Below are positions 39,251 through 48,319 of a stretch of 64,000 nt of DNA, piece after piece. Source of the stretch: Echinicola vietnamensis DSM 17526 (lineage in GTDB: Bacteria; Bacteroidota; Bacteroidia; Cytophagales; Cyclobacteriaceae). Under the pieces are notes generated by a model. That model had not been told where the DNA came from. It did no database searches and saw only the letters and a program-made list of their open reading frames with translations. The position numbers and the translations under genes were made by a program. The stretch lies in the NCBI RefSeq assembly GCF_000325705.1, contig NC_019904.1, forward strand, positions 504,001-568,000, written 5' to 3'. Position 1 is the stretch's first letter, and each line of letters begins with the position of its first letter.

Positions 39251-40132
39251 TCACTTTTCCTGATATACCCGTACATAATCCACCTCATATGATCTCGGGA
39301 AAGCTGTACCAGAAGGATCTCCGCCATTAGCCCCTATCGCCAAATTCAACAGAATATAATGGGGCTGATGGAAGGGGTTGAAACCGTCTGGATTTGTGGT
39401 TTTGGCAAGATCAATTTCATTCAGAAGCTGCTCGTCCAGGTAGAGCTTGATGTGCTCATCGGTCCATTCCATTTTCCATACATGAAACTGGTCCGGCCAA
39501 GAGGCCTGCTGTGCGGTGAAGTCGGAAAAAGGCACCTTTTGCTCATCCCACTGGGCTTCCCACTGGCCTCCTTCCCTTTTCCATGCGGCATTGGCCAAAA
39601 TGGTAGGCTGATCGTCCACCCGATAAAATTCCATAATATCTACTTCTCCACAAGAGGGCCAAGGCTGGTCGGTGCCCAAGGTCCATATCGCTGGCCACAT
39701 CCCTTTGGCGGTATCTATCTTGGCCTTGACTTCAATGATGCCATACTGAAAAGCTTTCTTGCCACGGGTATTGATGCTGGCAGAAGTGTATTCGGCCACC
39801 TTTTGGCTCCGCCTCCAATCCCCACTGCCTTCCTCATACCGCTCATTCGGCATTTCCTCCCGTCTTCCCTCGATGACCAAGCGTCCATGCTTTACAGAAG
39901 CATTGGCTTTTTGATAATATTGTTTTTCATGATTGCGGACAAATCCTTGCTCAAAGGACCAAAAAGCTTCATTCACCTTCCCTTCCGCATTAAATTCCTC
40001 ACTCCACACCAAGGTATAACCGGGATATTTATTGGCAATTTCCCACGCTACATCCTGCGCACTTGATACGGTCACAATACAGCTCAAGACGATGAAAAAC
40101 AGCCCTGCTAAAAGGAATATATCTTGCTTCAT
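39251..40132 (-). CDS. GH16 endo-beta-glycanase, exported
   Basis: This is a 293-residue beta-jelly-roll glycosidase with an N-terminal signal peptide (FIVLSCIVTVSSAQ). The retaining active site CGEVDIMEFYR gives nucleophile Glu163, Asp165 and acid/base Glu168, the ExDxxE form of laminarinase-like GH16. Other conserved parts are LVWSEEFN near the start, KGMWPAIWTLG and the C-terminal GGDPSGTAFPRSYEVDYVRVY. This is the only clear endo-acting enzyme of the PUL and would cut the backbone into importable oligosaccharides. Beta-1,3-glucan is the commonest GH16_3 substrate, but beta-1,3-galactan (as in arabinogalactan PULs) fits the neighbouring enzymes better. Confidence 0.92.
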   Translation of the reverse strand: MKQDIFLLAGLFFIVLSCIVTVSSAQDVAWEIANKYPGYTLVWSEEFNAEGKVNEAFWSFEQGFVRNHEKQYYQKANASVKHGRLVIEGRREEMPNERYEEGSGDWRRSQKVAEYTSASINTRGKKAFQYGIIEVKAKIDTAKGMWPAIWTLGTDQPWPSCGEVDIMEFYRVDDQPTILANAAWKREGGQWEAQWDEQKVPFSDFTAQQASWPDQFHVWKMEWTDEHIKLYLDEQLLNEIDLAKTTNPDGFNPFHQPHYILLNLAIGANGGDPSGTAFPRSYEVDYVRVYQEK

Positions 40133-40235
40133 TTCTTTTTCTTTTTAGGATGGTTGCTACATGATGATCGCCCATCCATGTTTACTTTCAGAGTTCCGTT
40201 GCCTTTACATTGGTTTTGGAGATAGCTAACCCCCA

Positions 40236-41045
40236 TTAGTCCGCTGACAAATCCTTGATTTGGATATTTCTGAACAGTACCCCCTGTCCTTCAGACTGCA
40301 AACCAATGTACCCCTCCTTCAATAGCTTCCCGTCGACTTTGACCGCAGGGTCAAAACCATGAGCCACCTCTCCTCCAATTTGGGGTTTGGTATAGCGCAG
40401 CACGGTATCGCCATTGACCATGTGGATCACCAACGAATCCTCAAAAACGATCAAGTCTGCCTTTACCCATTCATCCCATAGATAAGTGGCCGAGGTGGAA
40501 TTGATACAATGCCGGGGATCCATTTCCCCCTCAAAAAACACCTCCGTGCCGGGAGAGCACATATTGCCGGTGGGCCTTTCCACACCAGCTTCGGCTTCAG
40601 CCAGCATTTGATACTCCACCGAAATGGGCCAGTCCTGTTCTTTTAAAATGCTTTCGGGTGATTGGGAATGAAACATGATCCCGCTATTTCTATACGTATA
40701 ACTCGGCGCATCTTCCAACCACTCATCCGTAAAGCGGTATTCCCATTTTAAGTGAAAAGTGGAAAAGGATTTCTCGTAAAAAAGGTGTCCATATCGTTCA
40801 TCAAAGCCCTCATCATAGCCATCATAACTGACCAATATGGTTTCATCCTGCACCCGGAAGGTGTTTCGATAATTTTCTCCGGTTTCATGGTGATGGATTT
40901 TGGGAACCCAACCGTCAAGGTTTTGCCCGTTAAAAAGGGACTGCCACTCTGGGGCGGCTGTTTTGTCTGATTTTTCTTTGGACGAAGAGCAGGCCATCCC
41001 GCAGATCAAAATGGCAGTAACCACTGCCAAAACGCTAGATTTCAT
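40236..41045 (-). CDS. DUF1080 (3-keto-disaccharide hydrolase family) lipoprotein
   Basis: This 269-residue lipoprotein (lipobox CGMAC near residue 19) has the DUF1080 / PF06439 concanavalin-like fold. Typical parts are SLFNGQNLDGWV at the N-terminus, DFHLKWEYRF-like STFHLKWEYRFTDEWLEDAPSYTYRNSGIMFHSQ, and the end EGYIGLQSEGQGVLFRNIQIKDL. Members hydrolyse 3-keto-glycosides or bind glycans. In PULs they are common accessory enzymes. It lies directly downstream of SusD (116 bases) and before GH16, so it belongs to the operon. No partner 3-dehydrogenase of the Gfo/Idh type is encoded inside the PUL. Confidence 0.88.
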   Translation of the reverse strand: MKSSVLAVVTAILICGMACSSSKEKSDKTAAPEWQSLFNGQNLDGWVPKIHHHETGENYRNTFRVQDETILVSYDGYDEGFDERYGHLFYEKSFSTFHLKWEYRFTDEWLEDAPSYTYRNSGIMFHSQSPESILKEQDWPISVEYQMLAEAEAGVERPTGNMCSPGTEVFFEGEMDPRHCINSTSATYLWDEWVKADLIVFEDSLVIHMVNGDTVLRYTKPQIGGEVAHGFDPAVKVDGKLLKEGYIGLQSEGQGVLFRNIQIKDLSAD

Positions 41046-41161
41046 GAGTTTCCGGTTTTGTTATCCCGTCTAAAATAGGCCATTACGAGTTAATAGAAAA
41101 ATTGGCCGCTTGGTTATCGGTCAAAATTAACCCCAAGCGACCAACTTAAACCCCAAAATTT

Positions 41162-42847
41162 TTAGTAACCTTCGTTTTGAGTCAGCACAGCATCCTTGTT
41201 CAAATCGATTTCTGTCTGTGGGATCGGCATCAGCAGATGGTCTCCATTAAGTCCATTTGTAGTTTCCAATGCTCCACCTGCGAGCGGCTGGTCACCGGTA
41301 AGCCTTTTGGCCCGCTCCACCAATGTACCGGTACGCACGAGTGTCTTTCGTCGGTTTTCCTCCGCCAAAAGCTCTCTGACCCTTTCGTCCAAAATAAAAT
41401 CAAGATCGATGTCCGATGCACTGACCATGCTGGCATGGGCCCTGTCCCGCAACACATTGATATCGGCTGCAGCACCGTCCAGGTTGCCTTGCTTCATTCT
41501 CGCTTCTGCCCGCAGGAGGTATGTTTCACCGAGACGCATCAGGATAAAATCCTTCCACATTCCCCAGCCAAAATTGTCACGTGGATCATATTGTCCCCAC
41601 TTGAGGGTATAAGGCACGTATTTGTATATGGTATCCGCTGCAAATATTTTGACGGAAGAGCCATCGCTCAGTGTAAATTCCGCATCTTCCCCATAAGGCA
41701 CTGCTTGGCCACGAATGGCATCATACCTCTCATCCGGATGGTTAAAATACAAGGTACGCTTAAGGCTGAATTTGGAATTTCGCATATCACTCTCTTCATA
41801 GAGGTCATAAACCACCCAGTTATTAAGCCTCATTCGGGCAATTCCCCGTCCCCCAGTAGAGTCAGAAGGATGCATTCCCGGCAGATCATGGTAAGACGCC
41901 ACCCAAACCCGACGTTGCTGAGGAGCACCTGAGCTTCCGCCCGTTACATCGGCAGGGTTTTCTGCTTCCAATACCCAGATGCCCTCGGTGTTGCCTTGGC
42001 TCCTGCGTTGGTTACCATACAGGAACATATCCGAAAAAGCATCTCCGGGATCATTGGCACGGACACCGTATCGCTCTCTTACCAAGCTCAGCCGGCCACC
42101 GTTAATGATTTCAGTACATTGGGCTTCTGCCTTGGCATCTTCTCCCATCCTCAGGTATACTTCTGCCAACAGCTGCCGGGCCATTTCTTTGTTGGCGCGG
42201 CCATCTGCTGGGGCATCACCGATATTGGGCAAAAACTCCACTGCTTCCAGCAAGTCCTCCTCGATGATATTGTCCACTTCAGCCACTGGCGTACGAACAA
42301 AGTCAGTTTTGGGAGCTGATAACGGTTCTGTTAATAAGGGCACATCGCCAAAGTGCGTAACCAGATTATGGTAGGCTATCGCTCGGAAAAATTTTCCTTC
42401 AGCTCTGAAAACAGCCATTTCTTCTTCCGTAACGCCGGCTACAGGTCCTCCAGAAGTACTCTGGATAAGGATGTTGGCGTTATTGATCAGCCGGTAATAA
42501 GAACCCCATATCTTACGTGCGGCACCATCGGTTGAATTCAGGACAGCATAATCAAAATGTGGCCTTGCATCGCCGTTGGAACGACCGGCAGGTGCCCAAG
42601 CGATATCCGTCCCCAACTGCCAAACTCCACGGATTGTCTGGTCATCCGTCGTGGTAAACATGGTACCATATTGGTAATGCAAGCCAATAATGGCCGCTTC
42701 AAAACCAAGTTCGTCTTTAAGCACCTCAGGAGCATAGCTGTCCAGTACTTCTTCATCCAGAAAATCTTCCCCACATCCGGACAAGACGCCCATCATACAC
42801 AGGCCACTGAAGAATAATTTTATATGTTTTTTCATCGGTATATTCAT
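41162..42847 (-). CDS. SusD/RagB-family glycan-binding lipoprotein of the PUL
   Basis: This is a 561-residue outer-membrane lipoprotein with lipobox VLSGC. The start is ambiguous between 42847 and the ATG at 42835 (MKKHIKLFF); both keep the signal peptide. The RagB/SusD fold is shown by KIWGSYYRLINNANILI, the TPR-like EMARQLLAEVYLRMGEDAKAEAQC and the conserved FILMRLGETYLLRAEARMKQGNLDGAAADIN. It begins 14 bases after the SusC stop. It should bind the target polysaccharide or its oligosaccharides at the cell surface and deliver them to the SusC channel. Confidence 0.95.
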   Translation of the reverse strand: MNIPMKKHIKLFFSGLCMMGVLSGCGEDFLDEEVLDSYAPEVLKDELGFEAAIIGLHYQYGTMFTTTDDQTIRGVWQLGTDIAWAPAGRSNGDARPHFDYAVLNSTDGAARKIWGSYYRLINNANILIQSTSGGPVAGVTEEEMAVFRAEGKFFRAIAYHNLVTHFGDVPLLTEPLSAPKTDFVRTPVAEVDNIIEEDLLEAVEFLPNIGDAPADGRANKEMARQLLAEVYLRMGEDAKAEAQCTEIINGGRLSLVRERYGVRANDPGDAFSDMFLYGNQRRSQGNTEGIWVLEAENPADVTGGSSGAPQQRRVWVASYHDLPGMHPSDSTGGRGIARMRLNNWVVYDLYEESDMRNSKFSLKRTLYFNHPDERYDAIRGQAVPYGEDAEFTLSDGSSVKIFAADTIYKYVPYTLKWGQYDPRDNFGWGMWKDFILMRLGETYLLRAEARMKQGNLDGAAADINVLRDRAHASMVSASDIDLDFILDERVRELLAEENRRKTLVRTGTLVERAKRLTGDQPLAGGALETTNGLNGDHLLMPIPQTEIDLNKDAVLTQNEGY

Positions 42848-42861
42848 AATTCTACGGGTTA

Positions 42862-45831
42862 TTAAAGGGTTAGATTAAGACCAAAGGAAATCGTTCTGAC
42901 CAAAGGATAGTTATTTTCCCAACCGTCAGACCCACGCGATACTTGGGTGTTTTCCGGATCCCAGCCAAACCAATTGGTAAAGGTGTGCAGGTTTCTTCCC
43001 GCTGCATAAAGCGTGAGGCCTCCGATATTGTACCTCTCCAAGAAGGATGGCGGCACCACATAGCTTAACCGCACGTCCTTGATCCGCACATAACTATAAT
43101 CTTCAGCAAATTGGAAGCCCCTGTAGCGATTGTATGCCGCCAATGATGGCCAGTAATCGCTCGGATTATCGGGTGTCCAATAGCCGTAGTCTGCCGGAAG
43201 GTTTCTTCTCCAAGCTTCATCTGCATAAGTCAAATCCCTGTTGCTTTTCAATCCTCCTTGTGAAGTCTGGAGAAAAATACTCAGGTTCCAGTTTTTGTAG
43301 CGGAAGGTATTGGTCAAACCACCGACCCACTTGGGATCTCTTTGGCCCAACACCACGCGATCTTCGGCCGTAATCTGACCGTCACCGTTTTGATCCCTAA
43401 ATTTAAGATCTCCAGGCTGGGATACCGGATCCACTGAGGCGATGTCTTCACCTTCCTGCCAGATACCGAGCTTCTCATAATCAAAAATCACCCGCAAAGG
43501 CTGTCCGATAAACCATCGGTTACCAATATCATCCCGGCCATCACCGTAGAGATCAAGTATTTCATTCTTATAAGTGGAAAAGTTCAAGGAAGTTTCCCAG
43601 CTGAAATCTGATTTTTCAATGTTCACGGTATTCAAGGTCAGTTCGAAACCTTTGTTCTGCATCTCACCAAGGTTTGCCCATACGCTATTGTACCCTGTAA
43701 TGGTTGGTAAATTTCTTCGCAAGAGAATATCTTCTGTTTTGGTCTTATAGACTTCCACGGTACCGCGGATCCTATTTTGCACAAAACCAAAGTCCAATGC
43801 CAAGTTAGCGGAAGTCGTCGTCTCCCAAGTCAAATCCGCATTCCCCAAGGTATTGTAAAGTACGCCCACTTGCGCAGCACCTCCAAAAGGCTGAAGCACT
43901 GTATTGGCGGTTGAAACCGTCTGATTTGGCGATATAGCTTGGTTACCAGACTGGCCGTAAGAGAATCGCAGCTTTAGCTCCCCAAGTCCAGCATGGTCTT
44001 GCATAAATTCTTCGTTGTGGATATTCCAGCCCAAGGCCATGGAAGGGAACAGTCCGTATTTATTGGTGTTGGCACCAAAAGCGGAATAACCATCTCGACG
44101 CGCCGTCAAGGTCACCAAGTACCTGCTGTCATAGGCATAGTTCAGCCTTCCCATCTGGGAGAGCAAGGTGTAATTATTTGCATCTGACCAAGTGGCCTGC
44201 GTGGTACCTGCTTCCATACCATTGAAAGACAATGCGTCATTAATAAACCCTCGGGATTGTCCACTGGAATAAAAGTAATCCACACTCTGCGCACTGTACA
44301 GTGCCGTAATGTCAAAATGGTGCTTGTCAATGTCCTTGGAGTAGGTCAGGATATTTTCGATCACCCAGTTGGCCCTTTCAGTATTGCGTACATCTGCCGT
44401 TCCGTTCAGATCATAAATCGGTCTACCTGTATATCCTGCAAATCGGTCAAAGTTATACACATAGGTGGCATTAAACCGGTATTTCAATCCCTCTATAAAC
44501 CCTGGGGTAATGTCTGCATAACCAGAGCCAGAAAGGGTCCTTCTTCGATCCACGCGATCAGTGGTCAAGCCCAAAAGAGGGTTTTTAAACAATTGCTCAG
44601 GATCCATAGGGAAAGTAATGTATTCGCCATTTTCGTCGTAAGGAACCGAATAAGGGCTCATCGCAGTAGCTTCTAGCCAGTTTACCCTTCCACCATCATA
44701 GTTGTTATCGGTAAAGAAAGAAGATGTTCCGACTTTCAGCCAATTTGTGATGGTCGCATCGATATTGGTTCTAAAGTTTGTCCGGGCATATTGATAGCCT
44801 TTAACCACCCCTTTTTGTTTCAAGTGGCTACCCGATACATAATACTGAATTTTCTCGGTACCTCCTGAAATGCTGAGGTTGTGCTCCGAAATCCTACCAG
44901 GCTGGGTGGCTTGATCCAACCAATCGGTAGTGATACCTGCTTCGTAATTTTCTACTTCAGAAGCATTGGGAAGGATATTTGTCTGCGGCTGGTTATTTGC
45001 CGTCAAGTAATCCGCGTATTTCTGAACATAAGCGTCCGGTCCCATAGGCTCCAATACATGCGACATGCTTTCAAAACCCATGTAGCCGCTGTAGTTGATC
45101 TTTGGTGTACCATCCGTCTGATCTCCTCTTTTGGTGGTCACCAGGATAACACCGTTAGCACCTCGTGTACCGTAAATGGCGACCGCAGAAGCATCCTTCA
45201 AAATCTCAATGGACTCGATGTCATTTGCATTCAAATCATTGAGCGTACCGAAATATGGTGATCCGTCCACCACGATAAAAGGACTGGTATTGGCATTGAT
45301 GGAATTCACCCCCCTGATCTGCATTCCACCTGTACTACCCGGCACGGAAGAACCTTGATTAACGGTAAGTCCTGCCGTGGTTCCTTGGATCGCTTGGGTA
45401 AGGTTTGTCACCGGCAAATTGGAAAGCCTCTCTTTGGGCACGGATGCTACCGACCCGGTTATATCCGAGCGCTTTTGGGTACCGTAACCTACTACGACTA
45501 CCTCTTCCAACTGTCCCATGTCCTCACTAAGGCTAACGGACAGTTCAGAAGCATTGCCTACGGACACCTCTTTACTGCTGTAACCGATAAATGAAACCGT
45601 CAAAACGGGACTCTCTGTCGTAAGGTTAAGTTTGAAATTTCCGTCCAAGTCTGTTGCTGTACCATTGGAAGTTCCTTTTTCCAAAACCGTTGCCCCGGGG
45701 ATGGGTTCTCCGGTCTCTTCATTGGTGACGACACCCGTCACCGTCTTGCCACCTGATTGGGCAAATGAAAAACTGATGCATAGGCAGAATACCGTCAAGG
45801 TCCCCGCCAATTTTAATAAAATGTGCTTCAT
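42862..45831 (-). CDS. SusC-family TonB-dependent transporter of the PUL
   Basis: This is a 989-residue outer-membrane channel and the first gene of the leftward PUL operon. A signal peptide (TVFCLCISFSFAQ) precedes the CarboxypepD_reg-like domain (VTGVVTNEETGEPIPGATVLEKG, about 33-110) and the SusC signature EEVVVVGYGTQKRSDITGSV. The plug has IESIEILKDASAVAIYGTRGANGVILVTTKRG, and the barrel ends in SFGLNLTL. It imports oligosaccharides with energy from TonB. Its 250-base upstream region is shared with the divergent membrane-bound regulator and contains a 9-bp inverted repeat, the likely control point. Confidence 0.96.
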   Translation of the reverse strand: MKHILLKLAGTLTVFCLCISFSFAQSGGKTVTGVVTNEETGEPIPGATVLEKGTSNGTATDLDGNFKLNLTTESPVLTVSFIGYSSKEVSVGNASELSVSLSEDMGQLEEVVVVGYGTQKRSDITGSVASVPKERLSNLPVTNLTQAIQGTTAGLTVNQGSSVPGSTGGMQIRGVNSINANTSPFIVVDGSPYFGTLNDLNANDIESIEILKDASAVAIYGTRGANGVILVTTKRGDQTDGTPKINYSGYMGFESMSHVLEPMGPDAYVQKYADYLTANNQPQTNILPNASEVENYEAGITTDWLDQATQPGRISEHNLSISGGTEKIQYYVSGSHLKQKGVVKGYQYARTNFRTNIDATITNWLKVGTSSFFTDNNYDGGRVNWLEATAMSPYSVPYDENGEYITFPMDPEQLFKNPLLGLTTDRVDRRRTLSGSGYADITPGFIEGLKYRFNATYVYNFDRFAGYTGRPIYDLNGTADVRNTERANWVIENILTYSKDIDKHHFDITALYSAQSVDYFYSSGQSRGFINDALSFNGMEAGTTQATWSDANNYTLLSQMGRLNYAYDSRYLVTLTARRDGYSAFGANTNKYGLFPSMALGWNIHNEEFMQDHAGLGELKLRFSYGQSGNQAISPNQTVSTANTVLQPFGGAAQVGVLYNTLGNADLTWETTTSANLALDFGFVQNRIRGTVEVYKTKTEDILLRRNLPTITGYNSVWANLGEMQNKGFELTLNTVNIEKSDFSWETSLNFSTYKNEILDLYGDGRDDIGNRWFIGQPLRVIFDYEKLGIWQEGEDIASVDPVSQPGDLKFRDQNGDGQITAEDRVVLGQRDPKWVGGLTNTFRYKNWNLSIFLQTSQGGLKSNRDLTYADEAWRRNLPADYGYWTPDNPSDYWPSLAAYNRYRGFQFAEDYSYVRIKDVRLSYVVPPSFLERYNIGGLTLYAAGRNLHTFTNWFGWDPENTQVSRGSDGWENNYPLVRTISFGLNLTL

Positions 45832-45986
45832 AGTTTTTTTAGGTTAACTGTTAATATTTACTTAATCGAAATACAAGCTCCTAGCCTTTGGGGTCAAGAA
45901 CAAATTGTTCATTAAACCACCTTTTTGTATCGATGAATGTTTCGAAATATGGAAATTTGAAACAAAAAATGTAAATTTAACACTCA

Positions 45987-46011
45987 TTTAACGGTATTCT
46001 TAACCGTTAAA
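45987..46011. promoter_or_regulatory. Candidate operator between SusC and the membrane regulator
   Basis: Perfect 9-bp arms TTTAACGGT and ACCGTTAAA are separated by 7 bases (centre spacing 16, i.e. about one and a half helical turns). It lies 71 bases upstream of the regulator start and 156 bases upstream of susC. Symmetry and location fit binding by a dimer of the winged-helix regulator. Confidence 0.55.
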
Positions 46012-46081
46012 CAATCATCCAAAAACGACTTATAACAGTATTCAGAAGTCTTTTATTAAATCCTAGATCATTTCCCTCCCA

Positions 46082-47230
46082 ATGGACAAGCGTGAAAAAG
46101 ATGAGATCATCGCACAAATCACCGATAGTAAAACCTTCAGCCGTGCCCCCTCGAGTTGTGTCCTTTTACGGTTTCTGGCGGAGGCTACAGCTGCTGGTCG
46201 CGACCTTAAAGAAACGACCATCGGGATGGAGCTTTATGGTAAATCTTACGAGGACGAAAAGAGTGCAGCCCACATCCGTGTCAATGTCTATCACCTTAGA
46301 AAAAAGCTTGAAAAATACTATCAGGGAGAAGGTGCGGATGACCAGTGGCAAGTCCAGATAAAGAAGGGCCAATATCAAGTGGATTTTATCAAAAGCAGGG
46401 AAGATGAACCCGCAACGAACAGGACAAAATACGGCATCGCTTTGGCTGGATTTATTCTATTGCTTGCTGTTGGCTTTTGGCTGTTCAGCAGTAAGCCCTA
46501 TACACCACTTTGGCAGGCATATTTTGAAAACGGAAAAGAAACCACGCTTTTCATTGGTGATTTTTTTGGCATCATGGGCACTACTGCTACAGGAGAGCAC
46601 GGCTGGAACAGAGATTACAATATCAACAATATCGAAGATTATTACCGGTACTTAGAAGAGCACCCAGAAAAAAAGGGGGAAATAAACCCTGCCAATTATC
46701 CTTATGTCACCGGTATGGCCGCCAATGGCACCATGAACATTTCTAGGCTCTTTCACCGGCAAGACAGGGATTTCAATATCCTTTTTAGCTCTCAGACAAC
46801 CATCAAGGATATTACCGAAAACAATTCCATCTACATCGGCCCAATCAAAAATGGCAATGCTTTTATTGACTTCTTTAATGAAGCCAATCCGCATGTCTCC
46901 ATCAATAGCGGCATTCTTGACTTTCAAGATCCGGACAGAAATATCGACACGTTGATCAACTTGAGTGTGGATGATGGCCAAATATATGAACATGCCGTGG
47001 TTTCCCGGTACAAAGGCCCTAATGAGACGGAACAGTTTGTCTTTTTCTCCGATCATGATATTGGCGTGAAGGCTACTACCGAAAAATTCACGGATGCCGC
47101 TTGGCTAAAAAGCGACTTTAAGAAACTGTTCAATGATTCCCAGCACTTTACAGCCATTTTTCTCGCCAAAGGCAAGGACAGAACCAGCATGGAGTTAGAG
47201 CTGCTGCTTTGGGATATATTGGAGGAGTAA
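46082..47230 (+). CDS. Membrane-anchored winged-helix one-component regulator of the PUL
   Basis: This 382-residue protein is not of a standard PUL regulator type. Residues 1-105 form a cytoplasmic DNA-binding-like domain with VLLRFLAEATAAGRDLKETTIGMELYG, AAHIRVNVYHLRKKLEKYY and a wing-like QVQIKKGQYQVDF, as in OmpR/CadC-type winged helices. A single membrane helix spans about 117-136 (YGIALAGFILLLAVGFWLF). The remaining 245 residues should be periplasmic and are not recognised; they contain PLWQAYFENGKETTLFIGDFFGIMG at the start. The topology is that of CadC/ToxR, an outside sensor physically joined to an inside DNA binder. It is divergent from susC and most likely senses an oligosaccharide or partner in the periplasm and controls the whole locus; that is inference. 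Confidence 0.75.
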   Translation: MDKREKDEIIAQITDSKTFSRAPSSCVLLRFLAEATAAGRDLKETTIGMELYGKSYEDEKSAAHIRVNVYHLRKKLEKYYQGEGADDQWQVQIKKGQYQVDFIKSREDEPATNRTKYGIALAGFILLLAVGFWLFSSKPYTPLWQAYFENGKETTLFIGDFFGIMGTTATGEHGWNRDYNINNIEDYYRYLEEHPEKKGEINPANYPYVTGMAANGTMNISRLFHRQDRDFNILFSSQTTIKDITENNSIYIGPIKNGNAFIDFFNEANPHVSINSGILDFQDPDRNIDTLINLSVDDGQIYEHAVVSRYKGPNETEQFVFFSDHDIGVKATTEKFTDAAWLKSDFKKLFNDSQHFTAIFLAKGKDRTSMELELLLWDILEE

Positions 47231-47302
47231 ACTTAACGTTTCAGTGGCAGGGGCATATAGCCGAGAACTCGGGTTCATTATGCAATGAAGAAAGCAATGA
47301 TA

Positions 47303-48301
47303 TTATCTATACGGCCCTAAAACCTCCAATTCACCTCCACTCAAGTCTATTTCAAACAAATTAGGGATTCGGATATAGCGGCCATTTTCTTCCCGATGAC
47401 TGTGGGCTACCATAAGCCAGTTTCCTTCAAAAGTCTGAAACAACATGCCATGGCCAAAATTAGGGGGAGTAATCGGTTCTTCTTCCTGAACCCACGGTCC
47501 TTCCAGCTTGCCACTTTCCGAATAGGCCACTCCTTGAGTATACGCTTCAAACACCCAGCTTGTCCAGATCATGCCCAGTCGGCCAGTCGCTGTCCGGAAA
47601 AGGTAAGGGCCATCGGTCACTTGATTGGGCAGCACCTTTCCATCCACACGCCGGCGACTCCACGGGGATTCACTGGCCAGGAATAATAATTTGCTCTCGC
47701 CGATCGATCCGCTCAGGTCAGGCTTGAGCTGGATCATCTCCATCGTCCCATCGCCCGCTTGGAGCCATTCGTGACAAAAGACCATATACGGAATCCCGTC
47801 TTCCTCCCAAAACGTCCCGTCCAGCGTGGCCCAATCCTCAGGCAGGTAATCTTCTTCTCCAACCGGCTCATAGGGTCCATCCGGCTGATCACTAACCAAT
47901 ACATGACTGGCTCGCCGAGGCACTTCTGTACCATCCACCGTATCAATGATGGTTTCTTGATTGGTAAATGTGGCAAAATAATAGTACTTCCCTTTATAAG
48001 CATGCAACTCCGCTGCCCAGATGGCCGGGCGCTCTCCTGCCCACGGAATTTCACTGGCTTCTGCCACTCGGAAAGGACCAGTCCACCGCTTGAGGTCTTC
48101 GCTCTTCCAAAGCCACCCGCCCGTACCGGTCATATAGTACATGTTCGTTTTTTGATCTGCCAGTATACACGGATCGCTTAGTCGAATGGAATCCAGTGGG
48201 ATATTCTCACGGACTTTCCATTGGGCCTTAGCCGCCTGACTACAGCCCATGACCATGAACAACCCCAAGACCACTCCTTTTAGAAAATTTGGATTCATCA
48301 T
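47303..48301 (-). CDS. GH43 family glycosidase, exported
   Basis: This 332-residue protein has a signal peptide (VVLGLFMVMGCSQAAKAQ), possibly a lipoprotein because MGC resembles a lipobox. The five-bladed propeller carries RLSDPCILAD (base Asp) and ATLDGTFWEEDG (middle Asp). The position of the general acid is NQVTDGPYLFR, i.e. Asp where most GH43 have Glu. I believe VTDGP versions occur in a distinct GH43 subgroup, so this may be a subgroup trait rather than inactivation. It is the last gene of the four-gene leftward GH43 cluster and lies 72 bases from the convergent regulator gene. Confidence 0.85.
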   Translation of the reverse strand: MMNPNFLKGVVLGLFMVMGCSQAAKAQWKVRENIPLDSIRLSDPCILADQKTNMYYMTGTGGWLWKSEDLKRWTGPFRVAEASEIPWAGERPAIWAAELHAYKGKYYYFATFTNQETIIDTVDGTEVPRRASHVLVSDQPDGPYEPVGEEDYLPEDWATLDGTFWEEDGIPYMVFCHEWLQAGDGTMEMIQLKPDLSGSIGESKLLFLASESPWSRRRVDGKVLPNQVTDGPYLFRTATGRLGMIWTSWVFEAYTQGVAYSESGKLEGPWVQEEEPITPPNFGHGMLFQTFEGNWLMVAHSHREENGRYIRIPNLFEIDLSGGELEVLGPYR

Positions 48302-48319
48302 GTTACAAAAGTTAATGGA

